In this document: in pieces, positions 1 to 5,690 of the stretch
Position numbering within the stretch: position 1 is the stretch's first letter
Layout: the number at the start of each line of letters is the position of its first letter
Origin: Alphaproteobacteria bacterium UBA2954
GTDB lineage: Bacteria; Pseudomonadota; Alphaproteobacteria; Puniceispirillales; Puniceispirillaceae
Reading direction: 5' to 3'
Assembly: GCA_002348585.1 (NCBI GenBank)
Contig: DEBO01000063.1
Span: 2,856-8,545 of the forward strand
Length of the DNA: 5,690 bases
The notes under the pieces: model-generated
The model's database searches: none
What the model was told of the DNA's origin: nothing
The model's input: the letters and a program-made list of their open reading frames with translations, nothing else
Position numbers and translations under genes: made by a program

Positions 1-1758
1 CCAGATGTGCATATCAAATGGTACGAGGACGGAACGCTGAATGCGTCAGTAAACTGTCTTGATCGTCATCTGGAAACCAGAGGTGATAAGACAGCAATTC
101 TGTGGGAAGGTGACGACCCGGCTAATGCGAAGCATATTACCTTTAAAGAGCTGCATGCGGAGGTTTGCCGCTTTGCAAATGCCCTGAAAGCAAGAGGCGT
201 TAATAAAGGTGACCGGGTAACCATTTACATGCCGATGGTCCCTGAAGCCGCGGTGGCTATGCTGGCCTGCGCCCGTATCGGGGCAATCCATTCTGTTGTG
301 TTTGGCGGGTTTTCGCCTGACGCACTTGCTGGCCGGATAAAGGATTGCGGATCAACAGTTGTAATTACTGCAGATGAAGGAATAAGAGGGGGACGGCCTA
401 TCCCGCTGAAATCCAATACTGATAAGGCTCTCGCAGCATGCCCTGACTGTACAACCTGTTTTGTAGTGCGCCGGACTGGTACTGATATTGCCTGGCAGGA
501 CGGACGGGATGTCTGGTATCACGAAGCGTTAGAGGCTGCCGATGCAGCTTGCCTGCCGACCGAAATGAATGCTGAAGACCCGATGTTCATTCTTTATACA
601 TCCGGCTCAACAGGGAAACCAAAAGGGGTTCTGCATACCACTGGCGGCTATATGGTTTATGCCTCTATGACACATCATTATGTGTTTGATTGTAAGGATG
701 AGGATATTTACTGGTGTACTGCTGATGTGGGCTGGGTAACAGGCCACAGCTACATCCTGTATGGCCCGTTGGCAAACGGGGCCACCACATTGATGTTTGA
801 GGGTGTGCCGACCTACCCTGATTCTGGACGTTTTTGGCAGGTTGTGGAAAAACACAAGGTGACAATTTTCTACACAGCACCTACGGCCATCCGCGCATTG
901 ATGCGTGAGGGTGATGCGCCGGTGAAAAAATCGGATCGTAGTTCTTTGCGCTTACTGGGAACTGTGGGCGAGCCTATTAACCCAGAAGCGTGGATGTGGT
1001 ACCGGAATGTTGTTGGTGACGGCCGGTGTCCGATTGTGGATACCTGGTGGCAAACGGAAACAGGAGGCATTCTGATTACGCCTCTGCCTGGTGCAACAAC
1101 CACAAAGCCCGGGTCTGCCACCATGCCTTTCTTTGGTGTTGAACCCGTTCTAGTTGACAATGAAAATAACGAACTAACAGGGGCAACAGAGGGTAATTTG
1201 TGTATAAACAGGTCCTGGCCAGGCCAGATGCGCACTGTCTATGGAGACCATCAGCGCTTTATTGATACCTATTTTTCAACTTTTGAAGGGCGTTATTTTT
1301 CTGGTGACGGAGCTCGCCGTGATGAGGATGGCTATTACTGGATCACAGGACGCGTCGATGATGTATTGAATGTGTCGGGTCACAGAATGGGCACAGCTGA
1401 GATTGAATCCGCTCTTGTTGCGCATCCAAAAGTCGCTGAATCAGCGATTGTTGGTTATCCGCATGATATCAAAGGACAGGGCATTTACGCATATGTTACC
1501 CTGAATGCAGATGAGGCACCATCTGATGAATTGCGGGCCGAGCTGCGTAACTGGGTCCGCCAGGAGATTGGTCCGATTGCCAGCCCTGATCTGCTGCAGT
1601 GGGCGCCAGCCCTGCCAAAAACCCGTTCAGGGAAAATCATGCGCCGGATTTTGCGTAAAATTGCAGATGATGATTTTTCTGAACTGGGCGATACCTCTAC
1701 ATTGGCTGACCCCTCTGTTGTTGAGGATCTAATTAAGCACAGACAGAATAAAGGCTGA
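1..1758 (+). CDS. acs: Acetyl-CoA synthetase (AMP-forming), 5'-truncated by the window edge
   Basis: Acs activates acetate with ATP to acetyl-AMP and then forms acetyl-CoA in the cytoplasm. The reading frame is open from base 1, so the GTG at 7 is an internal codon and not a start. 585 codons are present. The catalytic lysine (AAA at 1633, codon 545) aligns with Lys609 of the enterobacterial enzyme, so about 64 residues lie upstream. Motifs seen: the P-loop [11 protein letters not shown] (595-627); TWWQTETGG (1042-1068), whose second Trp aligns with Trp414 that limits the pocket to acetate; the hinge [13 protein letters not shown] (1348-1386), with residues aligning to Arg515, Asp517 and Arg526; and the C-terminal [11 protein letters not shown]. 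The last fits the PX4GK context recognised by protein acetyltransferases of the Pat type, so lysine acetylation control is plausible but inferred. No frameshift or missing key residue is visible. A propionyl-CoA synthetase is less likely because of the acetate-type Trp and the close E. coli-like match throughout. Confidence 0.97.
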   Translation, partial: PDVHIKWYEDGTLNASVNCLDRHLETRGDKTAILWEGDDPANAKHITFKELHAEVCRFANALKARGVNKGDRVTIYMPMVPEAAVAMLACARIGAIHSVVFGGFSPDALAGRIKDCGSTVVITADEGIRGGRPIPLKSNTDKALAACPDCTTCFVVRRTGTDIAWQDGRDVWYHEALEAADAACLPTEMNAEDPMFILYTSGSTGKPKGVLHTTGGYMVYASMTHHYVFDCKDEDIYWCTADVGWVTGHSYILYGPLANGATTLMFEGVPTYPDSGRFWQVVEKHKVTIFYTAPTAIRALMREGDAPVKKSDRSSLRLLGTVGEPINPEAWMWYRNVVGDGRCPIVDTWWQTETGGILITPLPGATTTKPGSATMPFFGVEPVLVDNENNELTGATEGNLCINRSWPGQMRTVYGDHQRFIDTYFSTFEGRYFSGDGARRDEDGYYWITGRVDDVLNVSGHRMGTAEIESALVAHPKVAESAIVGYPHDIKGQGIYAYVTLNADEAPSDELRAELRNWVRQEIGPIASPDLLQWAPALPKTRSGKIMRRILRKIADDDFSELGDTSTLADPSVVEDLIKHRQNKG

Positions 1759-1793
1759 TGTCACTTTTCTCTGCGGCTTTAAAACTCTGCTAG

Positions 1794-1814
1794 CTTGCTC
1801 TTCGAGAAGACAAG
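1794..1814 (+). other. Weak hairpin downstream of acs, possible attenuated terminator
   Basis: CTTG and TCTT pair with AAGA and CAAG around a CGAG tetraloop, with one bulged C. The T-run that could make it an intrinsic terminator (1827-1832) starts 12 bases after the stem instead of adjoining it, so terminator function is doubtful. The position, 36 bases after the acs stop, is where a terminator would be expected. Confidence 0.22.
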
Positions 1815-1862
1815 AAAGGGCAGGCGTTTTTTCCAGACACTCAAGCCCAGCGGTGTTGGTTA

Positions 1863-1891
1863 TTGTCATTTGGCTGTGAACAGATTATGGT
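1863..1891 (+). promoter_or_regulatory. Candidate sigma-70-type promoter for yggT
   Basis: TTGTCA (1863-1868, one mismatch to TTGACA) is followed by a 17-base spacer and TATGGT (1886-1891, two mismatches to TATAAT). It would start transcription near 1898, about 76 bases before the yggT ATG. It lies in the only long intergenic gap of the window, which is the natural place for a new transcription unit. This is a consensus match by eye only. Confidence 0.3.
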
Positions 1892-1973
1892 CTGGCAGTA
1901 AAAACTACACCATGCAAAACTGCGGTCCTTTTCATTCAAGGCTCCTTTCAGACTCATATTCTGGTGCGTAATA

Positions 1974-2252
1974 ATGAACGCTATTTTGACCCTGATAGAC
2001 AATATTGTCGATATTTATATTTTTACCTTGCTGGCCTATGTGATAGCTAGCTGGTTAGTCACCTTTAAGATTATTAACCCTTGGCAGCCTTTTGTGCGTT
2101 GGATCTTGCAGGCACTGGGTCGCTTGCATGAACCACTTCTTAGCCGAATTCGATCCGTACTGCCTGATTTTGGCGGTATCGACATAAGCCCGATTATTGT
2201 TTTTCTGGCGGTTCAGTTTGGCCGCAATCTGCTGTTCGAATATGCGGCTTAA
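1974..2252 (+). CDS. YggT family integral membrane protein
   Basis: This 92-residue protein belongs to the YggT family, small membrane proteins of uncertain role; links to cell-envelope, division or osmotic functions have been suggested in other bacteria. Two hydrophobic segments are visible, about residues 5-28 and 70-87. Between them lies a conserved amphipathic stretch containing EPLLSRIRSVLP (residues 53-64) and then GGIDISP (67-73), the family signature just before the second helix. E. coli YggT has two such repeats (about 188 residues); this single-repeat form of about 90-100 residues is the common alphaproteobacterial type. The ATG at 1974 has no convincing Shine-Dalgarno: only GGTG at 1963-1966 lies at a suitable distance. 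No alternative start would lengthen a conserved region. folD follows after 96 bases on the same strand, so the two may be co-transcribed. The family call is firm; the molecular function is unknown. Confidence 0.9.
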   Translation: MNAILTLIDNIVDIYIFTLLAYVIASWLVTFKIINPWQPFVRWILQALGRLHEPLLSRIRSVLPDFGGIDISPIIVFLAVQFGRNLLFEYAA

Positions 2253-2334
2253 ACTGTTACCTTCAGTTGAACCCAGCCAGAGAATTGGGTGGATGGTATT
2301 TCCAGAAAATTCAGTCATTTTCGCAAACCTGCGC

Positions 2335-2340
2335 GGGAGG
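2335..2340 (+). promoter_or_regulatory. Shine-Dalgarno that fixes the folD start
   Basis: GGGAGG lies eight bases before the ATG at 2349. An upstream in-frame GTG at 2289 would add 20 residues, but it has no comparable site and the added residues are outside the family's normal N-terminus. Confidence 0.8.
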
Positions 2341-2348
2341 CCAGTTTC

Positions 2349-3242
2349 ATGACTGCACATTTAATTGACGGTAAAAAATTTGCCACAGGTCTGGCTGATA
2401 AAATTGCAGCATCAGTTTCTATAATAAAAAATACATATCAGGTGACACCTTGCCTCGCTGTCGTGCTGGTAGGCACAGATCCTGCCAGTCAAGTTTATGT
2501 CCGCAACAAGGGTCAGCAAACCAGAGCTGCTGGCATGATCTCAGTAGAACACAAGCTGCCTTCAACTGCTTCTGAAGCGCAACTGCTGGCACTGATTGAC
2601 AGCATGAATAAAGATGAAACCATTGACGGCATATTGGTCCAGCTGCCGCTGCCAAAACAGATTAATGAAGCGTCTGTCATTCAGGCCATTGCCCCCGAAA
2701 AAGATGTTGACGGGTTTCATGTGGTGAATGCTGGCCTGCTGGCAACAGGCCATCGCGGGTTGGTGCCTTGCACGCCACTGGGCTGTTTATTGCTGTTGCA
2801 GAATCACCTTGGTGATTTGTCAGGTGCCAATGCTGTTGTACTTGGCCGGTCAAATATTGTCGGCAAACCCATGGCCCAGCTGCTAACAGCTGAACATACT
2901 ACAACGACCATTGCACATTCCCGCAGCCGCAATTTACCCAAAATCTGCAAACAGGCAGATATACTTGTAGCGGCTGTCGGCCACCCTGAAATGGTAACTG
3001 GTGACTGGATAAAACCAGGCGCAACGGTCATCGATGTTGGAATTAACCGTGTTGCCAACCCAGCAGGTACAGACAGAAAGTACAGGCTGACTGGTGATGT
3101 CGATTTTGTCTCAGCAGCGTCAGTCGCTGGTGCTATCACGCCTGTTCCTGGCGGTGTTGGTCCGATGACAATTGCCTGTCTGCTAAGAAATACGCTAATT
3201 GCCGGGTGTCGGCGCCGCAATATCGAACTAGATGAGTATTAA
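2349..3242 (+). CDS. folD: Bifunctional methylenetetrahydrofolate dehydrogenase / methenyltetrahydrofolate cyclohydrolase
   Basis: FolD oxidises 5,10-methylene-THF to methenyl-THF with NADP+ and hydrolyses this to 10-formyl-THF, feeding purine and formyl-methionine synthesis. The protein has 297 residues, close to the 288 of E. coli. The catalytic domain carries Y50-x3-K54 within a YVRNK motif, Q98 in ILVQLPLP and D121 in KDVDGFH. These fall at the same numbers as the E. coli active-site residues, which supports the start chosen at 2349. The nucleotide-binding segment has [12 protein letters not shown] (163-174). Further marks are PCTPLG (140-145), VIDVGINR (227-234), GDVDF (249-253) and the C-terminal [10 protein letters not shown] (265-274). 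No key residue is missing and the frame is intact. It sits 96 bases after yggT and 48 bases before the twin-helix gene, all on one strand. A monofunctional variant is unlikely given the complete set of residues. Confidence 0.97.
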   Translation: MTAHLIDGKKFATGLADKIAASVSIIKNTYQVTPCLAVVLVGTDPASQVYVRNKGQQTRAAGMISVEHKLPSTASEAQLLALIDSMNKDETIDGILVQLPLPKQINEASVIQAIAPEKDVDGFHVVNAGLLATGHRGLVPCTPLGCLLLLQNHLGDLSGANAVVLGRSNIVGKPMAQLLTAEHTTTTIAHSRSRNLPKICKQADILVAAVGHPEMVTGDWIKPGATVIDVGINRVANPAGTDRKYRLTGDVDFVSAASVAGAITPVPGGVGPMTIACLLRNTLIAGCRRRNIELDEY

Positions 3243-3247
3243 GAACA

Positions 3248-3281
3248 GTTGATCAAAAGGCTAAATGACACGTTGTTCAAA
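3248..3281 (+). repeat. Pair of short direct repeats upstream of the twin-helix gene
   Basis: GTTGATCAAA (3248-3257) and GTTGTTCAAA (3272-3281) match in nine of ten positions, with starts 24 bases apart. The first contains the perfect palindrome TTGATCAA. They fill most of the 48-base gap between folD and the next gene, and the second abuts that gene's ribosome binding site. They could be a two-site operator or simply chance. Confidence 0.3.
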
Positions 3282-3286
3282 GAGGA
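3281..3286 (+). promoter_or_regulatory. Ribosome binding site before a doubled ATG
   Basis: AGAGGA precedes two consecutive ATG codons at 3291 and 3294. Spacing is four bases to the first and seven to the second, so initiation at the second ATG (73 residues) is at least as likely. Confidence 0.5.
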
Positions 3287-3290
3287 ATAA

Positions 3291-3515
3291 ATGATGAGCC
3301 CGTTTTCCATGACTACATTTGGCTGGCATGAATTGATTATGATCATAGGCCTCGCCGGTGTCGCTGGCATCTTATTTTGGGGCGTAATTACAATGGGTCG
3401 CGGCGGTGCCTATAATAAGAGTAATTCAAATAAAATAATGCGCTATCGCATTATCGGTCAGGCTTTTGTATTGCTAGTTTTTCTGACCCTTTTGTGGTTA
3501 AAGCGTGAAGCATAA
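3291..3515 (+). CDS. Small twin-transmembrane protein, HIG1-domain type
   Basis: This 74-residue protein has two hydrophobic helices, about residues 14-35 and 53-70, separated by a short polar loop with GRGGAYNKSNSNKIMRYR (36-53). The loop and second helix carry R51-Y-R53-x3-Q57, the core of the HIG1 (hypoxia-induced gene 1) motif (Q/I)-x3-(R/H)-x-R-x3-Q; the leading Q/I position is Asn here. HIG1 proteins of mitochondria (Rcf1 and relatives) assist or modulate cytochrome c oxidase and respiratory supercomplexes. The role of this alphaproteobacterial form is not known, and a respiratory link is inference. The start is either of the tandem ATGs at 3291 or 3294; both follow a ribosome binding site. 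It lies between folD and a PduO adenosyltransferase, 56 bases ahead of the latter, an arrangement I recall as common in Alphaproteobacteria. The gene is real: good ribosome site, family-like length and sequence. Confidence 0.88.
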   Translation: MMSPFSMTTFGWHELIMIIGLAGVAGILFWGVITMGRGGAYNKSNSNKIMRYRIIGQAFVLLVFLTLLWLKREA

Positions 3516-3571
3516 GGGGCAGTGAAGGTTTTCAATCCACCGTTATGATTTAACTGAAGGCAGGCAGAATT

Positions 3572-4141
3572 ATGGTTAAATTGAATAAAATATACACACG
3601 CACAGGCGATGATGGCACCACCAGTCTTGTTGGTGGGGGACGCGTATCAAAACATGCCCGGCGGCCGTCAGCCTTTGGGGAGGTTGATGAGCTGAATTCT
3701 GTACTGGGACTGGCAAGATTACATTGTCAAGACAGTGACCGTCTGCAAGCATTGGACCGCCAGATCGCCCGGATTCAAAATGATCTGTTCGACCTTGGCG
3801 CAGATCTGGCCACTGTTGATGAAACAGCACCTGCTCTGCGAATCACACAAGCACAGGTCGCGCGTCTGGAACAAGAGATTGATGTTGTAAATTCAAATCT
3901 GCAACCGCTGACGTCGTTCATTCTGCCTGGCGGTAAGCCGTTGGCCGCATGGCTGCATCTGGGGCGGACAGTTGCCAGACGCGCCGAACGCCGAATGACG
4001 GAATTAGCGGTGGAAGAACCTGTTAATGAAGCCGCGATGCAGTATATTAATCGTGTTTCTGATTTGTTGTTTGTATTAACTCGACATGCTAATGATGACG
4101 GCGAACGTGACGTCCTGTGGATTCCGGGGGACAACCAGTGA
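3572..4141 (+). CDS. PduO-type cob(I)yrinic acid a,c-diamide adenosyltransferase
   Basis: The enzyme transfers the 5'-deoxyadenosyl group of ATP to cob(I)alamin, giving adenosylcobalamin, the cofactor of mutases such as methylmalonyl-CoA mutase and of class II ribonucleotide reductase. The 189-residue length is normal for the stand-alone PduO/MMAB form. The N-terminal ATP-binding segment reads YTRTGDDGTTSL (8-19), followed by the family block GEVDELNS (36-43). FILPGG (116-121), HLGRTVARRAER (129-140) and YINRVSDLLFVLTR (158-171) complete the signature. Asp39, Phe116, Arg132 and Arg136 correspond, with a constant offset of four, to Asp35, Phe112, Arg128 and Arg132 that I recall as functional in Lactobacillus reuteri PduO. 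The ATG at 3572 follows purine-rich AGG sites (3558-3564). It is 69 bases upstream of etfB. CobA/BtuR-type and EutT-type enzymes are excluded by these motifs. Whether it serves salvage or de novo B12 synthesis cannot be told here. Confidence 0.95.
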   Translation: MVKLNKIYTRTGDDGTTSLVGGGRVSKHARRPSAFGEVDELNSVLGLARLHCQDSDRLQALDRQIARIQNDLFDLGADLATVDETAPALRITQAQVARLEQEIDVVNSNLQPLTSFILPGGKPLAAWLHLGRTVARRAERRMTELAVEEPVNEAAMQYINRVSDLLFVLTRHANDDGERDVLWIPGDNQ

Positions 4142-4197
4142 AGCTTGTATTAAAAAGAGGCTGATGAGGCTATCTGACAGCCAGTTTAAGTAAAGAA

Positions 4198-4202
4198 AAG
4201 GA
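4198..4202 (+). promoter_or_regulatory. Shine-Dalgarno of etfB
   Basis: AAGGA ends eight bases before the etfB ATG at 4211, in a purine-rich leader. It supports the chosen start. Confidence 0.7.
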
Positions 4203-4210
4203 TTGGCAAA

Positions 4211-4960
4211 ATGAAAATTTTGGTACCTGTTAAAAGGGTCATAGATTATAATGTGAAGGTCAGAGTGAAACCAGATCAGTCTGGTGTTGAGCTGGCCAAT
4301 GTCAAAATGGCAATGAACCCCTTTGATGAAATTGCTGTTGAGCAAGCCTTGAGGATCAAGGAAGCTGGGCAGGCAGACGAAATTGTGCTGGTCTCTGTTG
4401 GCATGTCACAATCCCAGGAGACGATTCGTACCGGCCTTGCAATGGGAGCGGATAGAGGCATTTATATTGAAGCTGATCAAGACATTGAGCCTCTGGCAGT
4501 TGCCAAGCTCTTAAAGGCTGTTGTGAAAAAAGAAGGCCCTGGCCTTGTGATTTGCGGCAAACAGGCTATTGATGATGACAGCAATCAAACAGGCCAGATG
4601 CTGTCTGCTCTGCTGGGTTGGGCACAAGCCACATTTGCGTCCAGTGTTGAGCTGGGCAGTGAAAAAGCAAAAATCATCCGTGAAGTTGATGGCGGTCTGG
4701 AACATATTGAAGTGGTTCTACCTGCGGTCATTACGGTTGACCTGCGGCTGAATGAGCCACGTTATGCGTCTCTGCCGAATATCATGAAGGCCAAAAAGAA
4801 GCCAATAGACAGCCTGAGCGCAGATAAGCTGGGCGTTGACACAACACCACGGCTGCAAGTGGTAAAAGTTGAGGAACCAGCAGCCAGGTCAGCTGGCATT
4901 AAAGTTGGATCGGTTGCTGAGCTAGTTGATAAACTGAAAAATGAAGCAAAGGTGATATGA
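4211..4960 (+). CDS. etfB: Electron transfer flavoprotein beta subunit
   Basis: EtfB pairs with EtfA to form the soluble heterodimer that takes electrons from acyl-CoA and related dehydrogenases and delivers them to ETF:quinone oxidoreductase in the membrane. The 249-residue protein starts [10 protein letters not shown], as in group I (mitochondrial-type) ETFs. NPFDE (36-40) and [14 protein letters not shown] (116-129) line the AMP site. [21 protein letters not shown] (177-197, two halves of one block) contains the recognition loop; Leu188 matches the human anchor Leu195, and the lysines of KAKKK match the segment that is methylated in the human protein. A bifurcating ETF, which has FAD in place of AMP, is disfavoured by this close match to the human subunit. 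The ATG at 4211 follows AAGGA by eight bases. The stop overlaps the etfA start by one base, giving translational coupling for an obligate 1:1 complex. Confidence 0.97.
   Translation: MKILVPVKRVIDYNVKVRVKPDQSGVELANVKMAMNPFDEIAVEQALRIKEAGQADEIVLVSVGMSQSQETIRTGLAMGADRGIYIEADQDIEPLAVAKLLKAVVKKEGPGLVICGKQAIDDDSNQTGQMLSALLGWAQATFASSVELGSEKAKIIREVDGGLEHIEVVLPAVITVDLRLNEPRYASLPNIMKAKKKPIDSLSADKLGVDTTPRLQVVKVEEPAARSAGIKVGSVAELVDKLKNEAKVI
4948..4955 (+). promoter_or_regulatory. Shine-Dalgarno of etfA inside the etfB end
   Basis: AAAGGTGA lies within the last codons of etfB. It is followed by two in-frame ATGs at 4957 and 4960. From AAAGG the gaps are four and seven bases, favouring 4960. Confidence 0.55.
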
Positions 4961-5690
4961 TGAGCATTCTAGTTATTGTCGAACATGATAATAGTACAGT
5001 AAATTCAGCAACGCTGAATACTGTTGCCGCAGCCCAGGCTATTGGCGGCGATATTGACGCGCTTGTCTCTGGACATAATTGCATCAAAGCAGCAGAAGCG
5101 GCCGCAGCGATTGCAGGCATCAGCAAAGTGATTGTTTCTGATGCAGCCGAGAACGCGAATGGGCTGGCTGAAAATATCGCGCCTCTGATCGCAGGCATAG
5201 CGGACAGCTATTCCCATATTCTGGCTCCGGCGACAACTTATGGAAAAAATATTCTGCCACGTGTAGCTGCCTTAAGCGATACAGCACAGATTTCAGATAT
5301 TATCGCTGTGATTGATAAAGACACTTTTAAACGGCCCATTTACGCTGGGAATGCGCTAGCAACAGTGCGGTCAGGCGATGCGCTGAAAATCATCACAGTC
5401 CGCAGCACAGCCTTTGAAGCAGTTGCAGACAAGGGAGGCACAGCAAAAATTGAACAAATTGATGCAGTCGGTGACGCCGGCCTGTCTTGTTTTGAGAAGT
5501 CTGAGTTGTCAAAGTCAGAGCGCCCAGAGCTGACCTCCGCAGGAATTGTGGTATCAGGTGGCCGCGGCATGCAGGATGGCTCCAATTTTGGTATGCTTGA
5601 GAAAATCGCTGATAAGCTGGGTGCCGCAGTTGGCGCGTCCAGAGCAGCTGTTGACGCGGGTTTCGTGCCAAATGATTATCAGGTTGGCCA
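4960..5690 (+). CDS. etfA: Electron transfer flavoprotein alpha subunit, 3'-truncated by the window edge
   Basis: EtfA binds the redox-active FAD of the ETF heterodimer. The frame stays open from the ATG at 4960 to the end of the window, giving 243 codons of a family that usually has about 310 residues. The N-terminal half starts [11 protein letters not shown] and includes [12 protein letters not shown] (86-97) and [16 protein letters not shown] (125-140), all typical. [15 protein letters not shown] (190-204) opens the FAD domain, with Arg202 in the SGGRG motif, followed by [19 protein letters not shown] (225-243). The next expected residues, QTGK and the ISGAIQH region that contacts flavin, lie beyond the edge. 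TGATG links the etfB stop and the etfA start. An ATG at 4957 in the same frame would add one Met and a four-base overlap. In many alphaproteobacteria a 3-hydroxybutyryl-CoA dehydrogenase gene follows; that cannot be seen here. The sequence shows no damage. Confidence 0.96.
   Translation, partial: MSILVIVEHDNSTVNSATLNTVAAAQAIGGDIDALVSGHNCIKAAEAAAAIAGISKVIVSDAAENANGLAENIAPLIAGIADSYSHILAPATTYGKNILPRVAALSDTAQISDIIAVIDKDTFKRPIYAGNALATVRSGDALKIITVRSTAFEAVADKGGTAKIEQIDAVGDAGLSCFEKSELSKSERPELTSAGIVVSGGRGMQDGSNFGMLEKIADKLGAAVGASRAAVDAGFVPNDYQVG

Noticed and set aside
7..9. GTG at 7 as the acs start
   Set aside because: The frame is open to base 1 and the preceding codons continue the Acs alignment; about 64 residues of the usual N-terminus lie outside the window.
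870..1235. 121-codon open frame on the minus strand within acs
   Set aside because: Antisense to the conserved acetate-binding region of Acs, with no ribosome site or recognisable motif.
1758..1793. 11-codon frame (ATG at 1758) overlapping the acs stop as TGATG
   Set aside because: The overlap mimics translational coupling, but the product is too short, unrecognised and without support.
2271..2290. ACCCA/TGGGT inverted repeat between yggT and folD
   Set aside because: Only five pairs with a ten-base loop and no T-run after it; too weak for a terminator and compatible with co-transcription.
2804..3220. 138-codon open frame on the minus strand within folD
   Set aside because: It lies wholly opposite the catalytically complete folD, has low-complexity Pro/Ala/Thr-rich content and no family resemblance; it is a codon-bias shadow.
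3522..3549. GTGAAG-16-TATGAT promoter-like pair before the adenosyltransferase gene
   Set aside because: The -10 is good but the -35 is poor, and transcription would begin near 3556, almost at the ribosome binding site; the gap looks like operon spacing.
3516..3571. Cobalamin riboswitch ahead of the adenosyltransferase gene
   Set aside because: The 56-base gap is far too short for a B12 riboswitch aptamer and shows no B12-box-like sequence.
3775..4134. 119-codon open frame on the minus strand within the adenosyltransferase gene
   Set aside because: Serine/arginine-rich composition, no recognisable motif, entirely antisense to a clear PduO gene.
4159..4182. GGCTG/CAGCC inverted repeat before etfB
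   Set aside because: Five pairs around a fourteen-base loop without a T-run; not a terminator, and no known riboswitch core is visible.

Overview
The window reads as a compact stretch of an alphaproteobacterial chromosome with every recognisable gene on the + strand. Protein similarity, judged from memory, points to Alphaproteobacteria: a single-repeat YggT, a HIG1-type twin-helix membrane protein beside a PduO-type corrinoid adenosyltransferase, and etfB-etfA directly downstream. The base composition looks intermediate (roughly half G+C by eye, not counted). A marine SAR116/Puniceispirillales-like or Rhodospirillales-like genome would fit, but this is an inference and no marker here settles it.

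Layout: (1) 1-1758, the last 585 codons of acetyl-CoA synthetase (acs), lacking about 64 N-terminal residues at the window edge. (2) 1759-1973, a 215-base gap with a weak hairpin, a possible promoter and a 19-codon mini-ORF, but no proper gene. (3) 1974-2252, a YggT-family membrane protein. (4) 2349-3242, folD, whose start is fixed by a strong Shine-Dalgarno. (5) 3291-3515, a 74-residue twin-transmembrane protein with the HIG1-type R-x-R-x3-Q motif. (6) 3572-4141, a PduO-type cob(I)yrinic acid a,c-diamide adenosyltransferase. (7) 4211-4960, etfB. (8) 4960-5690, etfA, which overlaps etfB by one base and runs off the right edge before its FAD domain is complete.

Functionally this is central carbon, one-carbon and electron-transfer metabolism. 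Acs activates acetate. FolD interconverts methylene-, methenyl- and formyl-tetrahydrofolate. The adenosyltransferase makes the B12 coenzyme needed by mutases such as methylmalonyl-CoA mutase. EtfAB collects electrons from acyl-CoA and related dehydrogenases and passes them to ETF:quinone oxidoreductase. Gaps of 48-96 bases from yggT to etfB, together with the etfB/etfA overlap, are compatible with one or two co-transcribed units. The least understood member is the HIG1-type protein.

I found no RNA genes, CRISPR arrays, insertion sequences, prophage or defence genes. Nothing seen supports an undescribed system. The items worth a second look are modest: the conserved twin-helix/PduO/ETF neighbourhood, a short direct repeat just upstream of the twin-helix gene, the missing gene between yggT and folD, and small signals in the acs-yggT gap.
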